Shown here piece after piece: positions 14,570-24,685 of a stretch of DNA of 36,171 nt. A program made the translations under genes and the position numbers. How positions within the stretch are numbered: position 1 is the stretch's first letter; every line of letters starts with the position of its first letter. The stretch is from a virus, in IMG/VR virus record IMGVR_UViG_3300037297_000099, positions 1-36,171 of that record, one strand, 5' to 3'. The notes below the pieces were generated by a model. That model was not told the origin of the DNA and searched no databases. It was given only the letters and a program-made list of their open reading frames with translations.

Positions 14570-16395
14570 TATTGTTGAAATCCTACACTTTGTGTTGCGC
14601 CTATTTCTTTATCAGCAAAGCCACGTTGTCTTGCTGTTGTGCGCCAGCCAGTGATTATCTTGTTGCGCCATTCATTAATAGCACCCTGTACGACACCTTG
14701 TCTAAATTGATTGATATCTGATGGAAACACACTATCTAATAGCTCTTTGTCACTTTCAGATAGAATGCCTAGTTTATAGAATGATTCCCCTTTAAGTAAC
14801 ATTTGAAAATCATTGCCCATCATTTTACCTTGTCTAGCGGCGTCTGTTGGTAATATCTCAGTCCCATATTTCTTTATATGTGCTTCCATACGGTCAAGCA
14901 TTGTAAGTGCTTTAACTATTTCTGGCCTTGTTTTTGAAATTTCCTTAATGTCTTCTTTGTTAATTTGTTTTTCACCAGTTGCGGCCATTCCTGGTATTGC
15001 AACTTCACCCTGGCCACGCATTTTAGACTCTACACTTGCTCTGGTTTCGGCCATTGCGGCTCTATCAAGTATGTTTTGTCTATTCCAAGCATCTTGGTAT
15101 TGCAATGCCTGTTGTTCTTGTTCAATACGCTTATTTTGTAACTCCTGTTTTGCTGTGGCATAATTTCGTTTTACTTGTTCGTTTTGTGCCTTTGCTCCTA
15201 ATTTATCTAACTCCGTTTCTACAATGTTATATGCGAGTGCTCTTGCTGCAGCGTCTTGCGCACGATCGTCTGAGAATTGAGCACGTGTCATTGAGATAAG
15301 ATTCTGTTGTGCTGTTACACCAGCTCTCTTATTCTGAATAGCTGCTTTTTGTGCTTCGATATCTCTATTGATCATAGCATTAAGAATTTTTAAGCCGCCG
15401 CCAGGGCCACCGAAAGCAGCACCAGCCTCCATTAAGGCAGCACCAAGAACAAGTCTAACTTGGTCAAATGTACTCTTATTATCCCAAAACCTATCCGGGT
15501 CTACTTTTGCGTCACCAAGGTTATCTTGTAGTGTTTGTAATTTTGCAGTCTGTTTGGCCAACATGTCTTGCCTTTCTTTCTCTGCGTTTTGTTGGTCTTC
15601 TAATTCCTGTTGCCTACGTGCTTTCTCTGATTCATAAATAGCATCACGTTCTTTTGCGATTGATTCGCCACGTAATTGTGCTTCATCTAATATCAACGAT
15701 TGCTTGGCTAACGCTTCATTTTGCTTTTGTTCTATGCCTGCTAATTCAGTCTCGTGCTGTTTTTTTAATCGCCACAGTTGCCCTTGAAACTTACCAATAG
15801 TTGATGGTAATGAAGCCAAAGCTGATTTTTGTAGTAGCCGTTGTGGTATAGGCTCGCCTGATATTATTGGTTGCTGCTGTTGCTGTTGCCCAACTGATAC
15901 TGGCTCCGCTGGTTTGTTTAGTTGGGCTAACAATTCGCTCGGCTTCATATTATATTTGTTAGCCACGTTTATAATTCTTTCCTTTTGGAGTATGTCTTTT
16001 TGCGTATCGTCAAGATTTAATCCAGCTACATTATCAATCGCTTTCCTAGCTGCGTCTAATGCACTTGCTACATTTTTTTTCTCTTTTTCCTCAGATTCTA
16101 ATTGTGCTGCTTGCTCCCTTTGTGCACGTATTTTTGCTATTCCTTCGTCATAACGCTTGCTAAATTCTTTGTGCGATTGCTTAACCTGTTCTTGTAATAA
16201 TCTTGTTTTTTCTTGTGTTGTTAGTTGTTTGTTTTCCTCTATGATCTTCTTAAGGCGGTCATATTCCTTTTGCTCTTGTACATTAGCAACACCAAGATTA
16301 ATAGCTGGGTTTTCCCTTATGAACGGGGCGGCCTCTATGTCTAAATAAGATGCGTAATCTTTTGGAAGTTTTACATCATATGGATAAGTAGCCAT
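14569..16395 (-). CDS. Coiled-coil internal virion protein, 608 aa
   Basis: Most of the protein is Gln/Glu/Ala/Lys-rich heptad sequence (residues about 40-130 and 200-270), with a glutamine run near residue 170. A Gly-rich hydrophobic hinge (LGAALMEAGAAFGGPGGGLKIL, about 310-335) breaks the helices. Such proteins sit with the 819-residue partner in podovirus heads or tails and are ejected with the genome (inference from position and composition). There are no catalytic motifs. It lies five bases after the preceding gene. Confidence 0.65.
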   Translation of the reverse strand: MATYPYDVKLPKDYASYLDIEAAPFIRENPAINLGVANVQEQKEYDRLKKIIEENKQLTTQEKTRLLQEQVKQSHKEFSKRYDEGIAKIRAQREQAAQLESEEKEKKNVASALDAARKAIDNVAGLNLDDTQKDILQKERIINVANKYNMKPSELLAQLNKPAEPVSVGQQQQQQPIISGEPIPQRLLQKSALASLPSTIGKFQGQLWRLKKQHETELAGIEQKQNEALAKQSLILDEAQLRGESIAKERDAIYESEKARRQQELEDQQNAEKERQDMLAKQTAKLQTLQDNLGDAKVDPDRFWDNKSTFDQVRLVLGAALMEAGAAFGGPGGGLKILNAMINRDIEAQKAAIQNKRAGVTAQQNLISMTRAQFSDDRAQDAAARALAYNIVETELDKLGAKAQNEQVKRNYATAKQELQNKRIEQEQQALQYQDAWNRQNILDRAAMAETRASVESKMRGQGEVAIPGMAATGEKQINKEDIKEISKTRPEIVKALTMLDRMEAHIKKYGTEILPTDAARQGKMMGNDFQMLLKGESFYKLGILSESDKELLDSVFPSDINQFRQGVVQGAINEWRNKIITGWRTTARQRGFADKEIGATQSVGFQQ

Positions 16396-16399
16396 GTTT

Positions 16400-17593
16400 T
16401 TATTTCTCCATTTTGCGCTCTAATTCTTCTTGTCTGCGATGTATGGACGCAAGAGCCGCTAGGATTGGACCAGGATTCGCGTGAATAACTTTTCCCGCTG
16501 GTGTATTGCTTACCATTTGCCGGCCGGCTCGTGTTTTTTCAAGATCCTGCGCGATTACACCATAATGCTTATCACCGAACCGCTGTGATTTATAATGAAA
16601 GTCATAATTCTTCAAAGCGTTAAGAAACTCTTTAGCAGGTTTCTCATTGCGTTTTATGTTCTTTTTTAATTTGCGGTCAGATGCCATTAATGCGGCACCA
16701 CCCAATGTAGCTACTCCGCCAACTATAGCTGGAGCTAATTGCTGCATTGTGCTTTTTTGTGTTGCTAGGCCACTTGCCGCACCCATTGACGTGGCATAAT
16801 TCTGAGCTTTCAACTGTTCACTTGCTATGTTTATTTGAGCAACAGCCTGGTCTCGAGTAAAGCCTTGATTCATTAAATTAAGCATCAATTGGTCATTGGA
16901 CGCGCCTTGTTGTATTGCCGACTGTAAATTAGCAAGATTAGCTTGCTGTCTTAACTGTGCTTGCTGGATATTTTCTTGTGACGCTATTCTGGCCCCTTCA
17001 ATGTCTTGCTGTGCCTGTAACCCTGCTATGCTTACATCTTGTGCTCTTGCGCCTTGCAGTATATTGGATGTATTCATAAGATTCTGTATTTGGTTTTGTC
17101 TTTGTTGTTCTTCCAATAATCCACGTTGTGTTGCGGCCTCACCCTGAAGACTGGCGGTAGTATCTGCGGCTTGTAACAAAGCGGCGTCTCTATTGCGTGC
17201 GCTAACACTACCGGCAGCAGCACGGTTTTGTTTAGCTGCTCTGTTAAATGCTTGCATCATTTCCAAAGATGGCGCGTTCGACCCCTGACTTATCTTACTT
17301 TGCAGAGTGTTATACAATTGCTGTTGTTGCTGTCGAAACTCTTTCTCACTTTGGTCAATACCACTAGGTTGACTAGTACGTTGCACTTGTGTTTGTCCTA
17401 CTTGCGGTGCCTCACGTTCTTGTGCTTCCATTGCCATTGTGTCAAAGCGCTCTTGCTGCTCTTTTGGCATTTTGAATTTAGATACATCGACACCAAGATT
17501 AGCTGGTGCCTCAGCTTGTAAATATCCCTTAGCCCTTTTTGCCGCTGCTCCCATAGCTCTTTGGGCGGCTCTTTTTTGTTTTCTGCCTGCCAT
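16400..17593 (-). CDS. Gln/Ala-rich virion protein with C-terminal S74 chaperone domain
   Basis: The ATG at 17593 is preferred over an in-frame GTG at 17602, because GAGGGGTG lies about 8 bases upstream of it. Residues 1-285 are Gln/Ala-rich helices, like an internal virion or needle-type protein, followed by a short Gly/Ala hydrophobic stretch. From about residue 303 an intramolecular chaperone (peptidase S74) domain appears: ASDRKLKKNIK with the Ser-Lys dyad S305/K310, then YGVIAQDLEKT and a helical end. S74 domains assist trimerisation and then cleave themselves off. The gene overlaps nothing essential of the nozzle gene, whose stop is at 17595. Confidence 0.72.
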   Translation of the reverse strand: MAGRKQKRAAQRAMGAAAKRAKGYLQAEAPANLGVDVSKFKMPKEQQERFDTMAMEAQEREAPQVGQTQVQRTSQPSGIDQSEKEFRQQQQQLYNTLQSKISQGSNAPSLEMMQAFNRAAKQNRAAAGSVSARNRDAALLQAADTTASLQGEAATQRGLLEEQQRQNQIQNLMNTSNILQGARAQDVSIAGLQAQQDIEGARIASQENIQQAQLRQQANLANLQSAIQQGASNDQLMLNLMNQGFTRDQAVAQINIASEQLKAQNYATSMGAASGLATQKSTMQQLAPAIVGGVATLGGAALMASDRKLKKNIKRNEKPAKEFLNALKNYDFHYKSQRFGDKHYGVIAQDLEKTRAGRQMVSNTPAGKVIHANPGPILAALASIHRRQEELERKMEK

Positions 17594-17594
17594 A

Positions 17595-20504
17595 TTAAAC
17601 ACCCCTCATTCGTTTTCCGTGTGTCTTCCGTTTTATTCCGTATATCGGGCGCAATCCTAATAGCTCGAAACTTTCGCCAGTTCCGCTATGATTGCTATCC
17701 CATATTTCTATCTTCAGACTTCGCGTTGTATATTTTGCTGGCTTGATAATATACAAATACTCGCCTGGGTCCGACGTTATATCCTCTGTAATAGTCTCGT
17801 CTGTACCGTCGGGATAATAGATCTTCACATTCAATGTGTGTGGTGATTTATATTTTCCTAACAAGTATATTTTGTATAATATGCTAAACCTAATCAAACC
17901 ACCAAGGTTGATCCAGCCTGTTGCTACATTGCTTGTTATGTATGTATCATAGTCAACGAAAGAGCTATCCTGATAGTAAATAGCATTTTCTGCAACGTCC
18001 AAATATGCAAGATTGTTATTCCATATACTAATATCGTATGCGTTATGATCTTTCCATTCTGCCCATTGTTGCCGCCGAATATCATAAACCAAGATAGTGT
18101 GATAGTCATCCAATAACAGATAAATTAATTGGTCATTACCATCTACAACTGAATTAACTACGTCATATGATTTATAATCCTCGACTGGGCCACCAATATA
18201 TTCTGGGGGCCCGCCTGAGGTATAGAATAACCCTTGTTGTGATGGTAATAACAGACCATTGCCAAAGACAATTATACGTGACCCATCCTTTACACCAACA
18301 TCAGAAGGTATCGGTTCAGGATCATTATATTGTGAATTAAGCCCGTTTATAGTTGGACCAGTGCCATATACCTGAAATATTTTTTTCTCTTTTGCTATGA
18401 TTAGCCTACCAGCAAATGGTGCTATATCCGTTATTTTGCCACCGTCTGGATCGGTTAAAAGATATCCCTTAGAAAAGAATGATACACCTACTTGTTCACG
18501 ACTTTGTTGTGAAAAATAAATTACATTGTTTTCGGCTAGCACAAACAATCTGTTTTGCCAACTTACTAACGCTTTGCAATCTGGATATGCTGTGTTAGTG
18601 GCTTCTGAATCCGAATACAAAGGATAGCAATCATCCCAATCTAACATACCATCACTAGTATAAGTTGTACTGTGTACAGTTTTATCGTTATCTACTGAAC
18701 CAACATGATTGTAAACGCTACCATTTGCTGTGGTTCTGTATATTTGTATCAGAACATTTTCTTTTGATGTCATTCTTAAGGTTGGCACAGTAACCGTAAC
18801 GGAGTTATTTGGTGCGGCAACGCTTACGGTTTTAGCAGGTGACGTCCCACTACGATGGATATTTCCTCTAGCGTCTATCCACTCATATATTACTTTGTAT
18901 GAGTATGTTCCTTCACTAAGGGCGCCACCGGTAGTAGCAGATAACGAAACACGTTGTGGATACAAATGAAAGCCGCCTTCTGTTATCGTATGTCCGTCAT
19001 AGGAATATAGATAACCACCAGGAATCAACAATTGATTACCTAATTCTACTGCATTTGGCATATTTTTTGTGAAGTCTAAAGTTACTTTACACAACCCGTC
19101 TGCAGGTTGTTTACCAAGAATTGGTGTCCCAATAGCCTCACCTTTTTTTACATGCACAACTTCATAGATACCTGTATCTTTCTCAATTACATTTGATATA
19201 CTATATTGATATCCGGCCGAAGTAGTAACCTTGCCAGCCTTCTCTGACAAAGTGCGGACCAAAATATTACCGTCTTCGTCGCCAAGAAACAGAGTATTCT
19301 GAAACAAGAACGGCCCTATGGTTCCTAAATTAGTGCGGTGCTCATGCACAAGGAAAACATACGCTCTGTGATTATAAATAAACGCTCTTGACGCTAGGCC
19401 GACACTTAAAAATAGGTCGTGTGGAGCAGTTAAAACCGTTCCCTCTGTGTCGACTACACACAACCTGACATATTGTTTATCCGACGTACCGCCAACTGTT
19501 TGAAATTCGGTAAAGACTTTAACATTTCCATATCCGTCTGGAACGGCGCGAATACTACGCAAATTAGTCTTTGTTTCTATTGCTGTTGTTGCTACTAAAT
19601 TAAGCGTTGAATCTAATATAATTACAGTCTCTACATTGCCGCTCGAATAGCCAAAAATAAAAAAGTTATCACTATCATCTTTGGTTACACTGATCGAACC
19701 ATATTCTGTGCCATTATTATAATCGGTTGCCGTAGCACCAGCCGTGTTAAATATAAGAGCATTTGTGCCACTTGAGATTGTATATGCAAGAAAGGCGTCA
19801 CTATCGCTTATTTCACAGACATCAAAATCCCTATCACCAGCATCAGAAACACCGTCGGTTGCTAAGTTAATAATAAAGCCGTTTAGGTGTGGATTTCCCA
19901 TATCTATTACAAGTGCTCTAATGTATCCAGCAAGAGAATTGGAAGCGTATACAAGACAAACATTATCACCTATTTTTACCAAGCGAACGGGTTGTTCGTT
20001 TGTTATGTCTTCTAATTCAATATCCTTTTTAACAAAATTACCAGTAGACGCCTCTTGAATTGAATAATACCATCCTGATGCAACACCAAGGTCTGTGCTG
20101 GTATAATAGACATAAATATAATGGCCACTCACGTATTCAACATTGGAATAATACCTCTTCTGAACCGTACCACCTAGCACGTCGGTTATGTCTACGGATA
20201 TAGGAGCATATGACCCTTGGTCTATCCATCGTTGTAATGATTCATTGTAACTATACAAAGTGGTGTCAGTAGTCATAAGCAATTCATTTTTGTTGACGAT
20301 AATTTTGTTGCTATCAGTAATCTCCGTATAACCGTCTGTTGTTTCGTTAGATAGAACATTATAACCTTGACGCTTGGACAATTTGCCAGTCTTATTAAAA
20401 TACATGTTCTCCAACTTGGTAAGTTGTCCAGGAGGTAATACCTCCTCTGCTATCTCTTGGTGAACACCATTAATGAATGATATGTCTATTGATTGTTTTT
20501 GCAT
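17595..20504 (-). CDS. Tail nozzle / tail-tubular-B-like protein, 969 aa
   Basis: It starts MQKQSIDISFINGVHQEIAEEV, followed by LTKLENMYFNKTGKLSKRQGY, a beta-propeller entry motif typical of podovirus nozzle/stabilisation proteins (P22 gp10-like, T7 gp12-like). Repeated propeller-type strands follow, including SWQNRLFVLAENNVIYFSQQ, ITDIAPFAGRLIIAKEKKIFQVYG and IIVFGNGLLLPSQQGLFY. The C-terminal 100 residues form a separate beta domain. The protein would close the tail tube and retain DNA in the capsid. Its 5' end overlaps the 3' end of the fibre gene by 19 bases, indicating coupled expression. Confidence 0.75.
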   Translation of the reverse strand: MQKQSIDISFINGVHQEIAEEVLPPGQLTKLENMYFNKTGKLSKRQGYNVLSNETTDGYTEITDSNKIIVNKNELLMTTDTTLYSYNESLQRWIDQGSYAPISVDITDVLGGTVQKRYYSNVEYVSGHYIYVYYTSTDLGVASGWYYSIQEASTGNFVKKDIELEDITNEQPVRLVKIGDNVCLVYASNSLAGYIRALVIDMGNPHLNGFIINLATDGVSDAGDRDFDVCEISDSDAFLAYTISSGTNALIFNTAGATATDYNNGTEYGSISVTKDDSDNFFIFGYSSGNVETVIILDSTLNLVATTAIETKTNLRSIRAVPDGYGNVKVFTEFQTVGGTSDKQYVRLCVVDTEGTVLTAPHDLFLSVGLASRAFIYNHRAYVFLVHEHRTNLGTIGPFLFQNTLFLGDEDGNILVRTLSEKAGKVTTSAGYQYSISNVIEKDTGIYEVVHVKKGEAIGTPILGKQPADGLCKVTLDFTKNMPNAVELGNQLLIPGGYLYSYDGHTITEGGFHLYPQRVSLSATTGGALSEGTYSYKVIYEWIDARGNIHRSGTSPAKTVSVAAPNNSVTVTVPTLRMTSKENVLIQIYRTTANGSVYNHVGSVDNDKTVHSTTYTSDGMLDWDDCYPLYSDSEATNTAYPDCKALVSWQNRLFVLAENNVIYFSQQSREQVGVSFFSKGYLLTDPDGGKITDIAPFAGRLIIAKEKKIFQVYGTGPTINGLNSQYNDPEPIPSDVGVKDGSRIIVFGNGLLLPSQQGLFYTSGGPPEYIGGPVEDYKSYDVVNSVVDGNDQLIYLLLDDYHTILVYDIRRQQWAEWKDHNAYDISIWNNNLAYLDVAENAIYYQDSSFVDYDTYITSNVATGWINLGGLIRFSILYKIYLLGKYKSPHTLNVKIYYPDGTDETITEDITSDPGEYLYIIKPAKYTTRSLKIEIWDSNHSGTGESFELLGLRPIYGIKRKTHGKRMRGV

Positions 20505-22039
20505 ATATCAAGTTGTTCCTTTAGATCGTCAACTTCTCTTTTCAATTCTTGCCAACCTTTCACCAGCACACTAATCAATCTGGATTCTGATATAAACTTT
20601 CCACCACACGGGCCAATTGCTACCATCTCTGGAAATATTTTTTCTACTTCCTCAGCCACAAACCCGAACCTATGAGAATCACCAATCATATTATCTTTAA
20701 CTCTATTAAACTGTCTAATCTGTAATTTTGATAAAATATCAGAAGCAACGGTGTTAGAAAAAGTTATATTGGTTTTTCGTTTTTCACTCGACGCCTGGAT
20801 TAATTCAAAGGTGCCACTTGCAACGCGCAAATAACCTTCGGCCTGGCCGTCCCCATCATAAGCACCAAAATAATAATGTGCGCCAGTAGATTGGTCATCC
20901 GCGCCACATTGAACTTTAATACCGTTTCTTTCTGAACTATTACCATCGTTAAAAAAGTTAGCCACCCAGTCGGCCACGTTATCCGCAACATCTAATCTGT
21001 AACTAGGACTAACTCCTATACCTACATTTTGAGAACTATCAATAGTTGCGGCAAAAGTATTGTTTGTGTAAAAACCTATTGTACCAGCGTCTATTGCGTT
21101 TAAAGTTAAAGCTCCGGTGCCGCGATGTTCTATAGTAGACGTTGTATTCGCTCCAGTATTTAAGCGAGCAACTCTTAACCCATAATCAGTGTATGTTGTA
21201 TCACCAACCAAGTCTATCAAGGCATAACCATTGTCTGTTCTACCGCCACCTATTTCTACGGCAACCGCTTCTGTTGATTTAGAACTATCACCAACGCTTA
21301 AATAACCAGTCGGCAATGTGACAATCCCATTACTTCCATTAATCTTAATACTTTCACGAACGGAACTACCTATTTGCATAAGATTGTTACTTCTATCTGA
21401 TTCTATATGCCATTCTTGATTTCCAGCTGCTAAAAGAGTTAATTTAGCATTATCACTTCCATTTGCCGTTTGTGCTCTTATTTCTGCGTCTGTGCCCGAA
21501 GAAGTAGTCAAATGTAATGGGTAACTTGGAGTAGTTCCTATGCCTACATTACCAGCATTATCCATTACTATTCCATTATTCCAAGAAACTGTTTCACCTT
21601 GGGCAACATTTGAATCATACTTCCAGGCTAAAGTATCGTTGTTCTTAGCAAAAAGAAAGTTACTTCCTGCGTCCGAAGATTTCCATGCACCATTATAGAA
21701 AGCGTCGAAAGCAAAATTAATATTGTCGTGCGACCAATTTAATTGTTGAAGTGTAGGATAGTTATCTTTTGTGGTAGTAACTTGGAAATGTGGCCCGTCT
21801 ACGCTTGAGTCTGTACCGTGTAATACTACTATAGCTGAACCAATATTATCTACTGGAACCTCAGAAGTACCAACCCCTAGCTTGCTCTTTATTTGTAATA
21901 TGTCATCTACAACAGTAAACGCTAGACTGTTTGTAAGCTGGACCAAAGTTTCCTCAAGAGAATTTTGTAATTTACGTATATTCTTGTTTTCTGTAATATT
22001 CTCCTGAGCAAAAATAGGAAGACTATGAAACTGTTTCAT
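20486..22039 (-). CDS. Tail fibre with C-terminal S74 intramolecular chaperone
   Basis: 517 residues. The N-terminal 50 residues are helical, probably the attachment region. The central fibre shaft contains the repeated signature NVGIGTTPSYPLHL / NVGIGVSPSYRLDV (near 164 and 338), well known in phage fibres. From residue 415 comes the S74 domain, SSEKRKTNITFSN, with the Ser-Lys dyad S417/K422, then FGFVAEEVEKIFPEMV and a terminal coiled coil (WQELKREVDDLKEQL). It would trimerise, fold and self-cleave the C-terminus. It is directly adjacent to the adaptor gene (stop and start back to back). Confidence 0.82.
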   Translation of the reverse strand: MKQFHSLPIFAQENITENKNIRKLQNSLEETLVQLTNSLAFTVVDDILQIKSKLGVGTSEVPVDNIGSAIVVLHGTDSSVDGPHFQVTTTKDNYPTLQQLNWSHDNINFAFDAFYNGAWKSSDAGSNFLFAKNNDTLAWKYDSNVAQGETVSWNNGIVMDNAGNVGIGTTPSYPLHLTTSSGTDAEIRAQTANGSDNAKLTLLAAGNQEWHIESDRSNNLMQIGSSVRESIKINGSNGIVTLPTGYLSVGDSSKSTEAVAVEIGGGRTDNGYALIDLVGDTTYTDYGLRVARLNTGANTTSTIEHRGTGALTLNAIDAGTIGFYTNNTFAATIDSSQNVGIGVSPSYRLDVADNVADWVANFFNDGNSSERNGIKVQCGADDQSTGAHYYFGAYDGDGQAEGYLRVASGTFELIQASSEKRKTNITFSNTVASDILSKLQIRQFNRVKDNMIGDSHRFGFVAEEVEKIFPEMVAIGPCGGKFISESRLISVLVKGWQELKREVDDLKEQLDICKNNQ

Positions 22040-22699
22040 TTACCTCCACCAATATTCACTATCACGTGACCATACGTCATTGACTCGCTCCGGCCTATAA
22101 ACGTCCCTACGTGTCATAGACGATGTAATTCTATCGGTAATCCTAGATAGTTGGTTATACATAGTCGTGACCATTTCTATATCATTCATTTTTTCATGAC
22201 ATTTGATAACCGAACTAACAATAATAAACTCGTCCCACGAGTTATAGCAATTAATAGTATCGGTATCCTGTTCTAATATATCGGGTAGCTTTATATACCA
22301 TATCCTAAAAACGTCACCAGATGATGGTGTAGGAATAATTCCAATATTAGAACCATATACCCTATAACCGTATGGCACAGACGGTAAACTAATACTACGT
22401 ATATTTCTATTTTCCCAAGTATACTTATCCATACTATACCAATTACTGCCACTTTGGTACTCCACGCCACGCAAACTATAGAAATCATCGGGAAGTGAAT
22501 ACGCATCAGATCCATCAGAAGTCCAAGTCGCGCTGGTCATATACAAATCAGTGTCGGTCTTTTCAACCATATCAATCAAATCAGCAATTGAATGGTTGAT
22601 ATAAGTGTTCAATTCACTATCAGACACTACGTTTGTATCTTGTAAACCACTGCGTTCTCTGATACGCGTGCGTAGAGTACTCAAAGCAACATTTGCCAT
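22040..22699 (-). CDS. Head-to-tail adaptor (P22 gp4 / T7 gp11-like)
   Basis: 219 residues starting MANVALSTLRTRIRERSGLQ. The pattern of N-terminal helices (SDSELNTYINHSIADLIDMVE), a central beta region (SDAYSLPDDFYSLRGVEYQSGSNWYSM) and a helical end matches podovirus adaptor or tail-tubular-A-like proteins, which bind under the portal and connect it to the nozzle. The location between capsid/portal and nozzle supports this. The sequence alone does not tell which of the two families is closer. Confidence 0.75.
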   Translation of the reverse strand: MANVALSTLRTRIRERSGLQDTNVVSDSELNTYINHSIADLIDMVEKTDTDLYMTSATWTSDGSDAYSLPDDFYSLRGVEYQSGSNWYSMDKYTWENRNIRSISLPSVPYGYRVYGSNIGIIPTPSSGDVFRIWYIKLPDILEQDTDTINCYNSWDEFIIVSSVIKCHEKMNDIEMVTTMYNQLSRITDRITSSMTRRDVYRPERVNDVWSRDSEYWWR

Positions 22700-22704
22700 A
22701 TTTT

Positions 22705-22896
22705 TTATCCTCGGGCGGCCTCTATTACAGCCATTAGTATATCAGCAACAGATTCAACATCACCGTCTTGGACGGCTTGTACAAAATCTTTAGCAAAGGA
22801 TTTTACTTGGTCTTCTAAACCATCTTTGCTTTCTTTGCCTTCTTTTTTGTCATATTTGCCTTTAGGAGGCGACCCGGGAGAAAATATTAATTCCAT
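22705..22896 (-). CDS. Small virion-operon protein, 63 aa
   Basis: MELIFSPGSPPKGKYDKKEGKE is followed by an acidic amphipathic helix, FVQAVQDGDVESVADILMAVIEAARG. Short proteins with such a C-terminal helix pair are common between capsid and adaptor genes in tailed phages. An AAAGGAGG-type ribosome-binding site precedes the ATG. The function is unknown. Confidence 0.65.
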   Translation of the reverse strand: MELIFSPGSPPKGKYDKKEGKESKDGLEDQVKSFAKDFVQAVQDGDVESVADILMAVIEAARG

Positions 22897-22908
22897 GTTT
22901 CGCCTCCT

Positions 22909-23373
22909 TTACCAAATTGGACTATCAACCACAGCGTTATTTAGAACCACTTCACCTGTTACCCTTTCGTCGTGGCCAAGGTCAGTTCTAGCCGCAGAAG
23001 TATTAAGTATCTTGAGTATGACCCGAGTCTGTTGCGGTTCGGCATATCCATCAGCTTGCAAAGACTGACTCAACGGATATTCTGGAACAACAATTAATAC
23101 CTCGTCACTTGAAGGAACTACCTCACCACTAACCCGAACAATTCTCTCGAATTGGTCACGAAGGATTAAATGATAAGTCCCTTTACCCGTTCTGAATACT
23201 TCATATCTACTACCATAACCATCGGCATCATAGTCATTATCGTAAATGTTCTCGTAACCGTCGTCACCTGTCGGGAAAGTGTCATCCTCTGCGGCTCCTG
23301 ACGCAAAGTTAAACACGACACGGACTTCGTGTCTATTTGGGGTTTCGAGAGCATAAGGAAATTTATTAGCCAT
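22909..23373 (-). CDS. Hypothetical head protein, 154 aa
   Basis: MANKFPYALETPNRHEVRVVF begins a beta-rich protein with an acidic DGY-containing loop region (about 40-60) and a long stretch of alternating hydrophobic residues (YHLILRDQFERIVRVSGEVV, EVLIVVPEYPL). As the first gene transcribed after the major capsid protein, it may be a head decoration or cement protein (inference from position). I do not recognise the family. Confidence 0.6.
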   Translation of the reverse strand: MANKFPYALETPNRHEVRVVFNFASGAAEDDTFPTGDDGYENIYDNDYDADGYGSRYEVFRTGKGTYHLILRDQFERIVRVSGEVVPSSDEVLIVVPEYPLSQSLQADGYAEPQQTRVILKILNTSAARTDLGHDERVTGEVVLNNAVVDSPIW

Positions 23374-23411
23374 TATGTTTTACTCCTATTAGTTATTTTG
23401 TGCTCTTTACC

Positions 23412-24665
23412 TTATAGTAAGATTACCCCATTGGCTCCTGGATTCTTGCAACAAAGGTTCCCATAAGTTGCACAGTAATAATCCATTTGGTCATAACCAG
23501 AAACACGAGAAAGAACATTTCCGTCGTCGTCAACTAACTGTGCGATTGGGTCAGTTGAGTTCCATTCCCACGTTGACATGTCTAGAATAAAGATCTTACT
23601 GTCTGGACAACCACGGTCAGCGATAGCTTCAAGATCGCCGCCTTTTGTGCCAGAGAATTGAATAGTCTTGAAGCCAACTGTAGCACCATTACCTGATGCT
23701 TTTTTCATTCCTGGCTCATTATAAACTCTTGCGGCCTGTAATGACTTTTGCAGTTCAGCTCTATTCCTATGGGACATTACGATAAGATCGGCATTTGATT
23801 CTTCACGCCCAACTAACTGTGCTACAGATTCAATAATCATTTCATGCAAGGCTGGGCTTTGAGAAGTGAAATCAAAGCGGTGGCCAGCTAATCTTGTAGG
23901 ATGCTTATATCGGTCAGTTGAACCTTGCCAGGAATCACCATTACCTGGAGCAACAGAAGGAATCCAACCACCAATACCAGCAATAGCGTTATTATGACGA
24001 CCTTTGAGAAATACATAGTCGGATGCCGATGCACCACTAATAGAAGAAGTAATAGCGGTCGCAAAAGAAAGCTGACCACTATTGACGTTTACACCAGCGA
24101 TCTGGGCATAACTTGGTGAACCTCTTAAAGAGCCAGTGCCTGGATCACTTGATAAACCAATATAGTCATCAGCCTGGAAGTTACAGGCCATAGTCTTCTC
24201 TGTTAATGTAACGGTCTTGCCGTCTGAAGAAATTTCAGATATTCGGCCAGTATAGTTTCCGCCATCTCCAAACCAGACATCGGCAAGAGCCCGGCGGTGC
24301 ATTCTTTTAGTTGCATCGATGTACATCTTTACGTTGTCACGGAACGCGCCGACGTTACCCATTGATTGACGCATCCTTTTACGGCTCAAAATACCACGGT
24401 TGTATACATCAGCTGGTTCCACAGTAAACTTGGTAAATAGTGGTGTCTGAGAAGCGGTAAGAGCAGTTGAATCACTTGCTACAGCCTGATTACCGTCTGA
24501 ATACATAACGGGAAACTGAGTATTTAGACCTCGCCATTTTTCATTTTTTTTGGTAAGGGCCATAGTTGGATTGTTTTGATATAGTTCCTGGAAATCGACC
24601 TTAGGCGGATACCAGACTTTTAGCATATTATCGAAATATGCACTTAGAGTTGCAGTTGCTACCAT
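23412..24665 (-). CDS. Major capsid protein
   Basis: 417 residues beginning MVATATLSAYFDNMLKVWYPP. Features usual for podovirus capsid proteins (HK97-fold inferred) include FTVEPADVYNRGILSRKRMRQS, the loop IDATKRMHRRALADVWFGDGG, VMSHRNRAELQKSLQAARVY near residues 290-310, and the C-terminal ILDMSTWEWNS...YYCATYGNLCCKNPGANGVI. It lies downstream of the scaffold gene, as in most tailed phages, and has a strong AAGGAGTAA before the ATG, in keeping with high expression. Confidence 0.85.
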   Translation of the reverse strand: MVATATLSAYFDNMLKVWYPPKVDFQELYQNNPTMALTKKNEKWRGLNTQFPVMYSDGNQAVASDSTALTASQTPLFTKFTVEPADVYNRGILSRKRMRQSMGNVGAFRDNVKMYIDATKRMHRRALADVWFGDGGNYTGRISEISSDGKTVTLTEKTMACNFQADDYIGLSSDPGTGSLRGSPSYAQIAGVNVNSGQLSFATAITSSISGASASDYVFLKGRHNNAIAGIGGWIPSVAPGNGDSWQGSTDRYKHPTRLAGHRFDFTSQSPALHEMIIESVAQLVGREESNADLIVMSHRNRAELQKSLQAARVYNEPGMKKASGNGATVGFKTIQFSGTKGGDLEAIADRGCPDSKIFILDMSTWEWNSTDPIAQLVDDDGNVLSRVSGYDQMDYYCATYGNLCCKNPGANGVILL

Positions 24666-24685
24666 TGTAGTTACTCCTTATTATA

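Noticed and set aside
23888-24119. Short frames on both strands inside the capsid gene
   Set aside because: They are shadows of the capsid coding sequence, without ribosome-binding sites.
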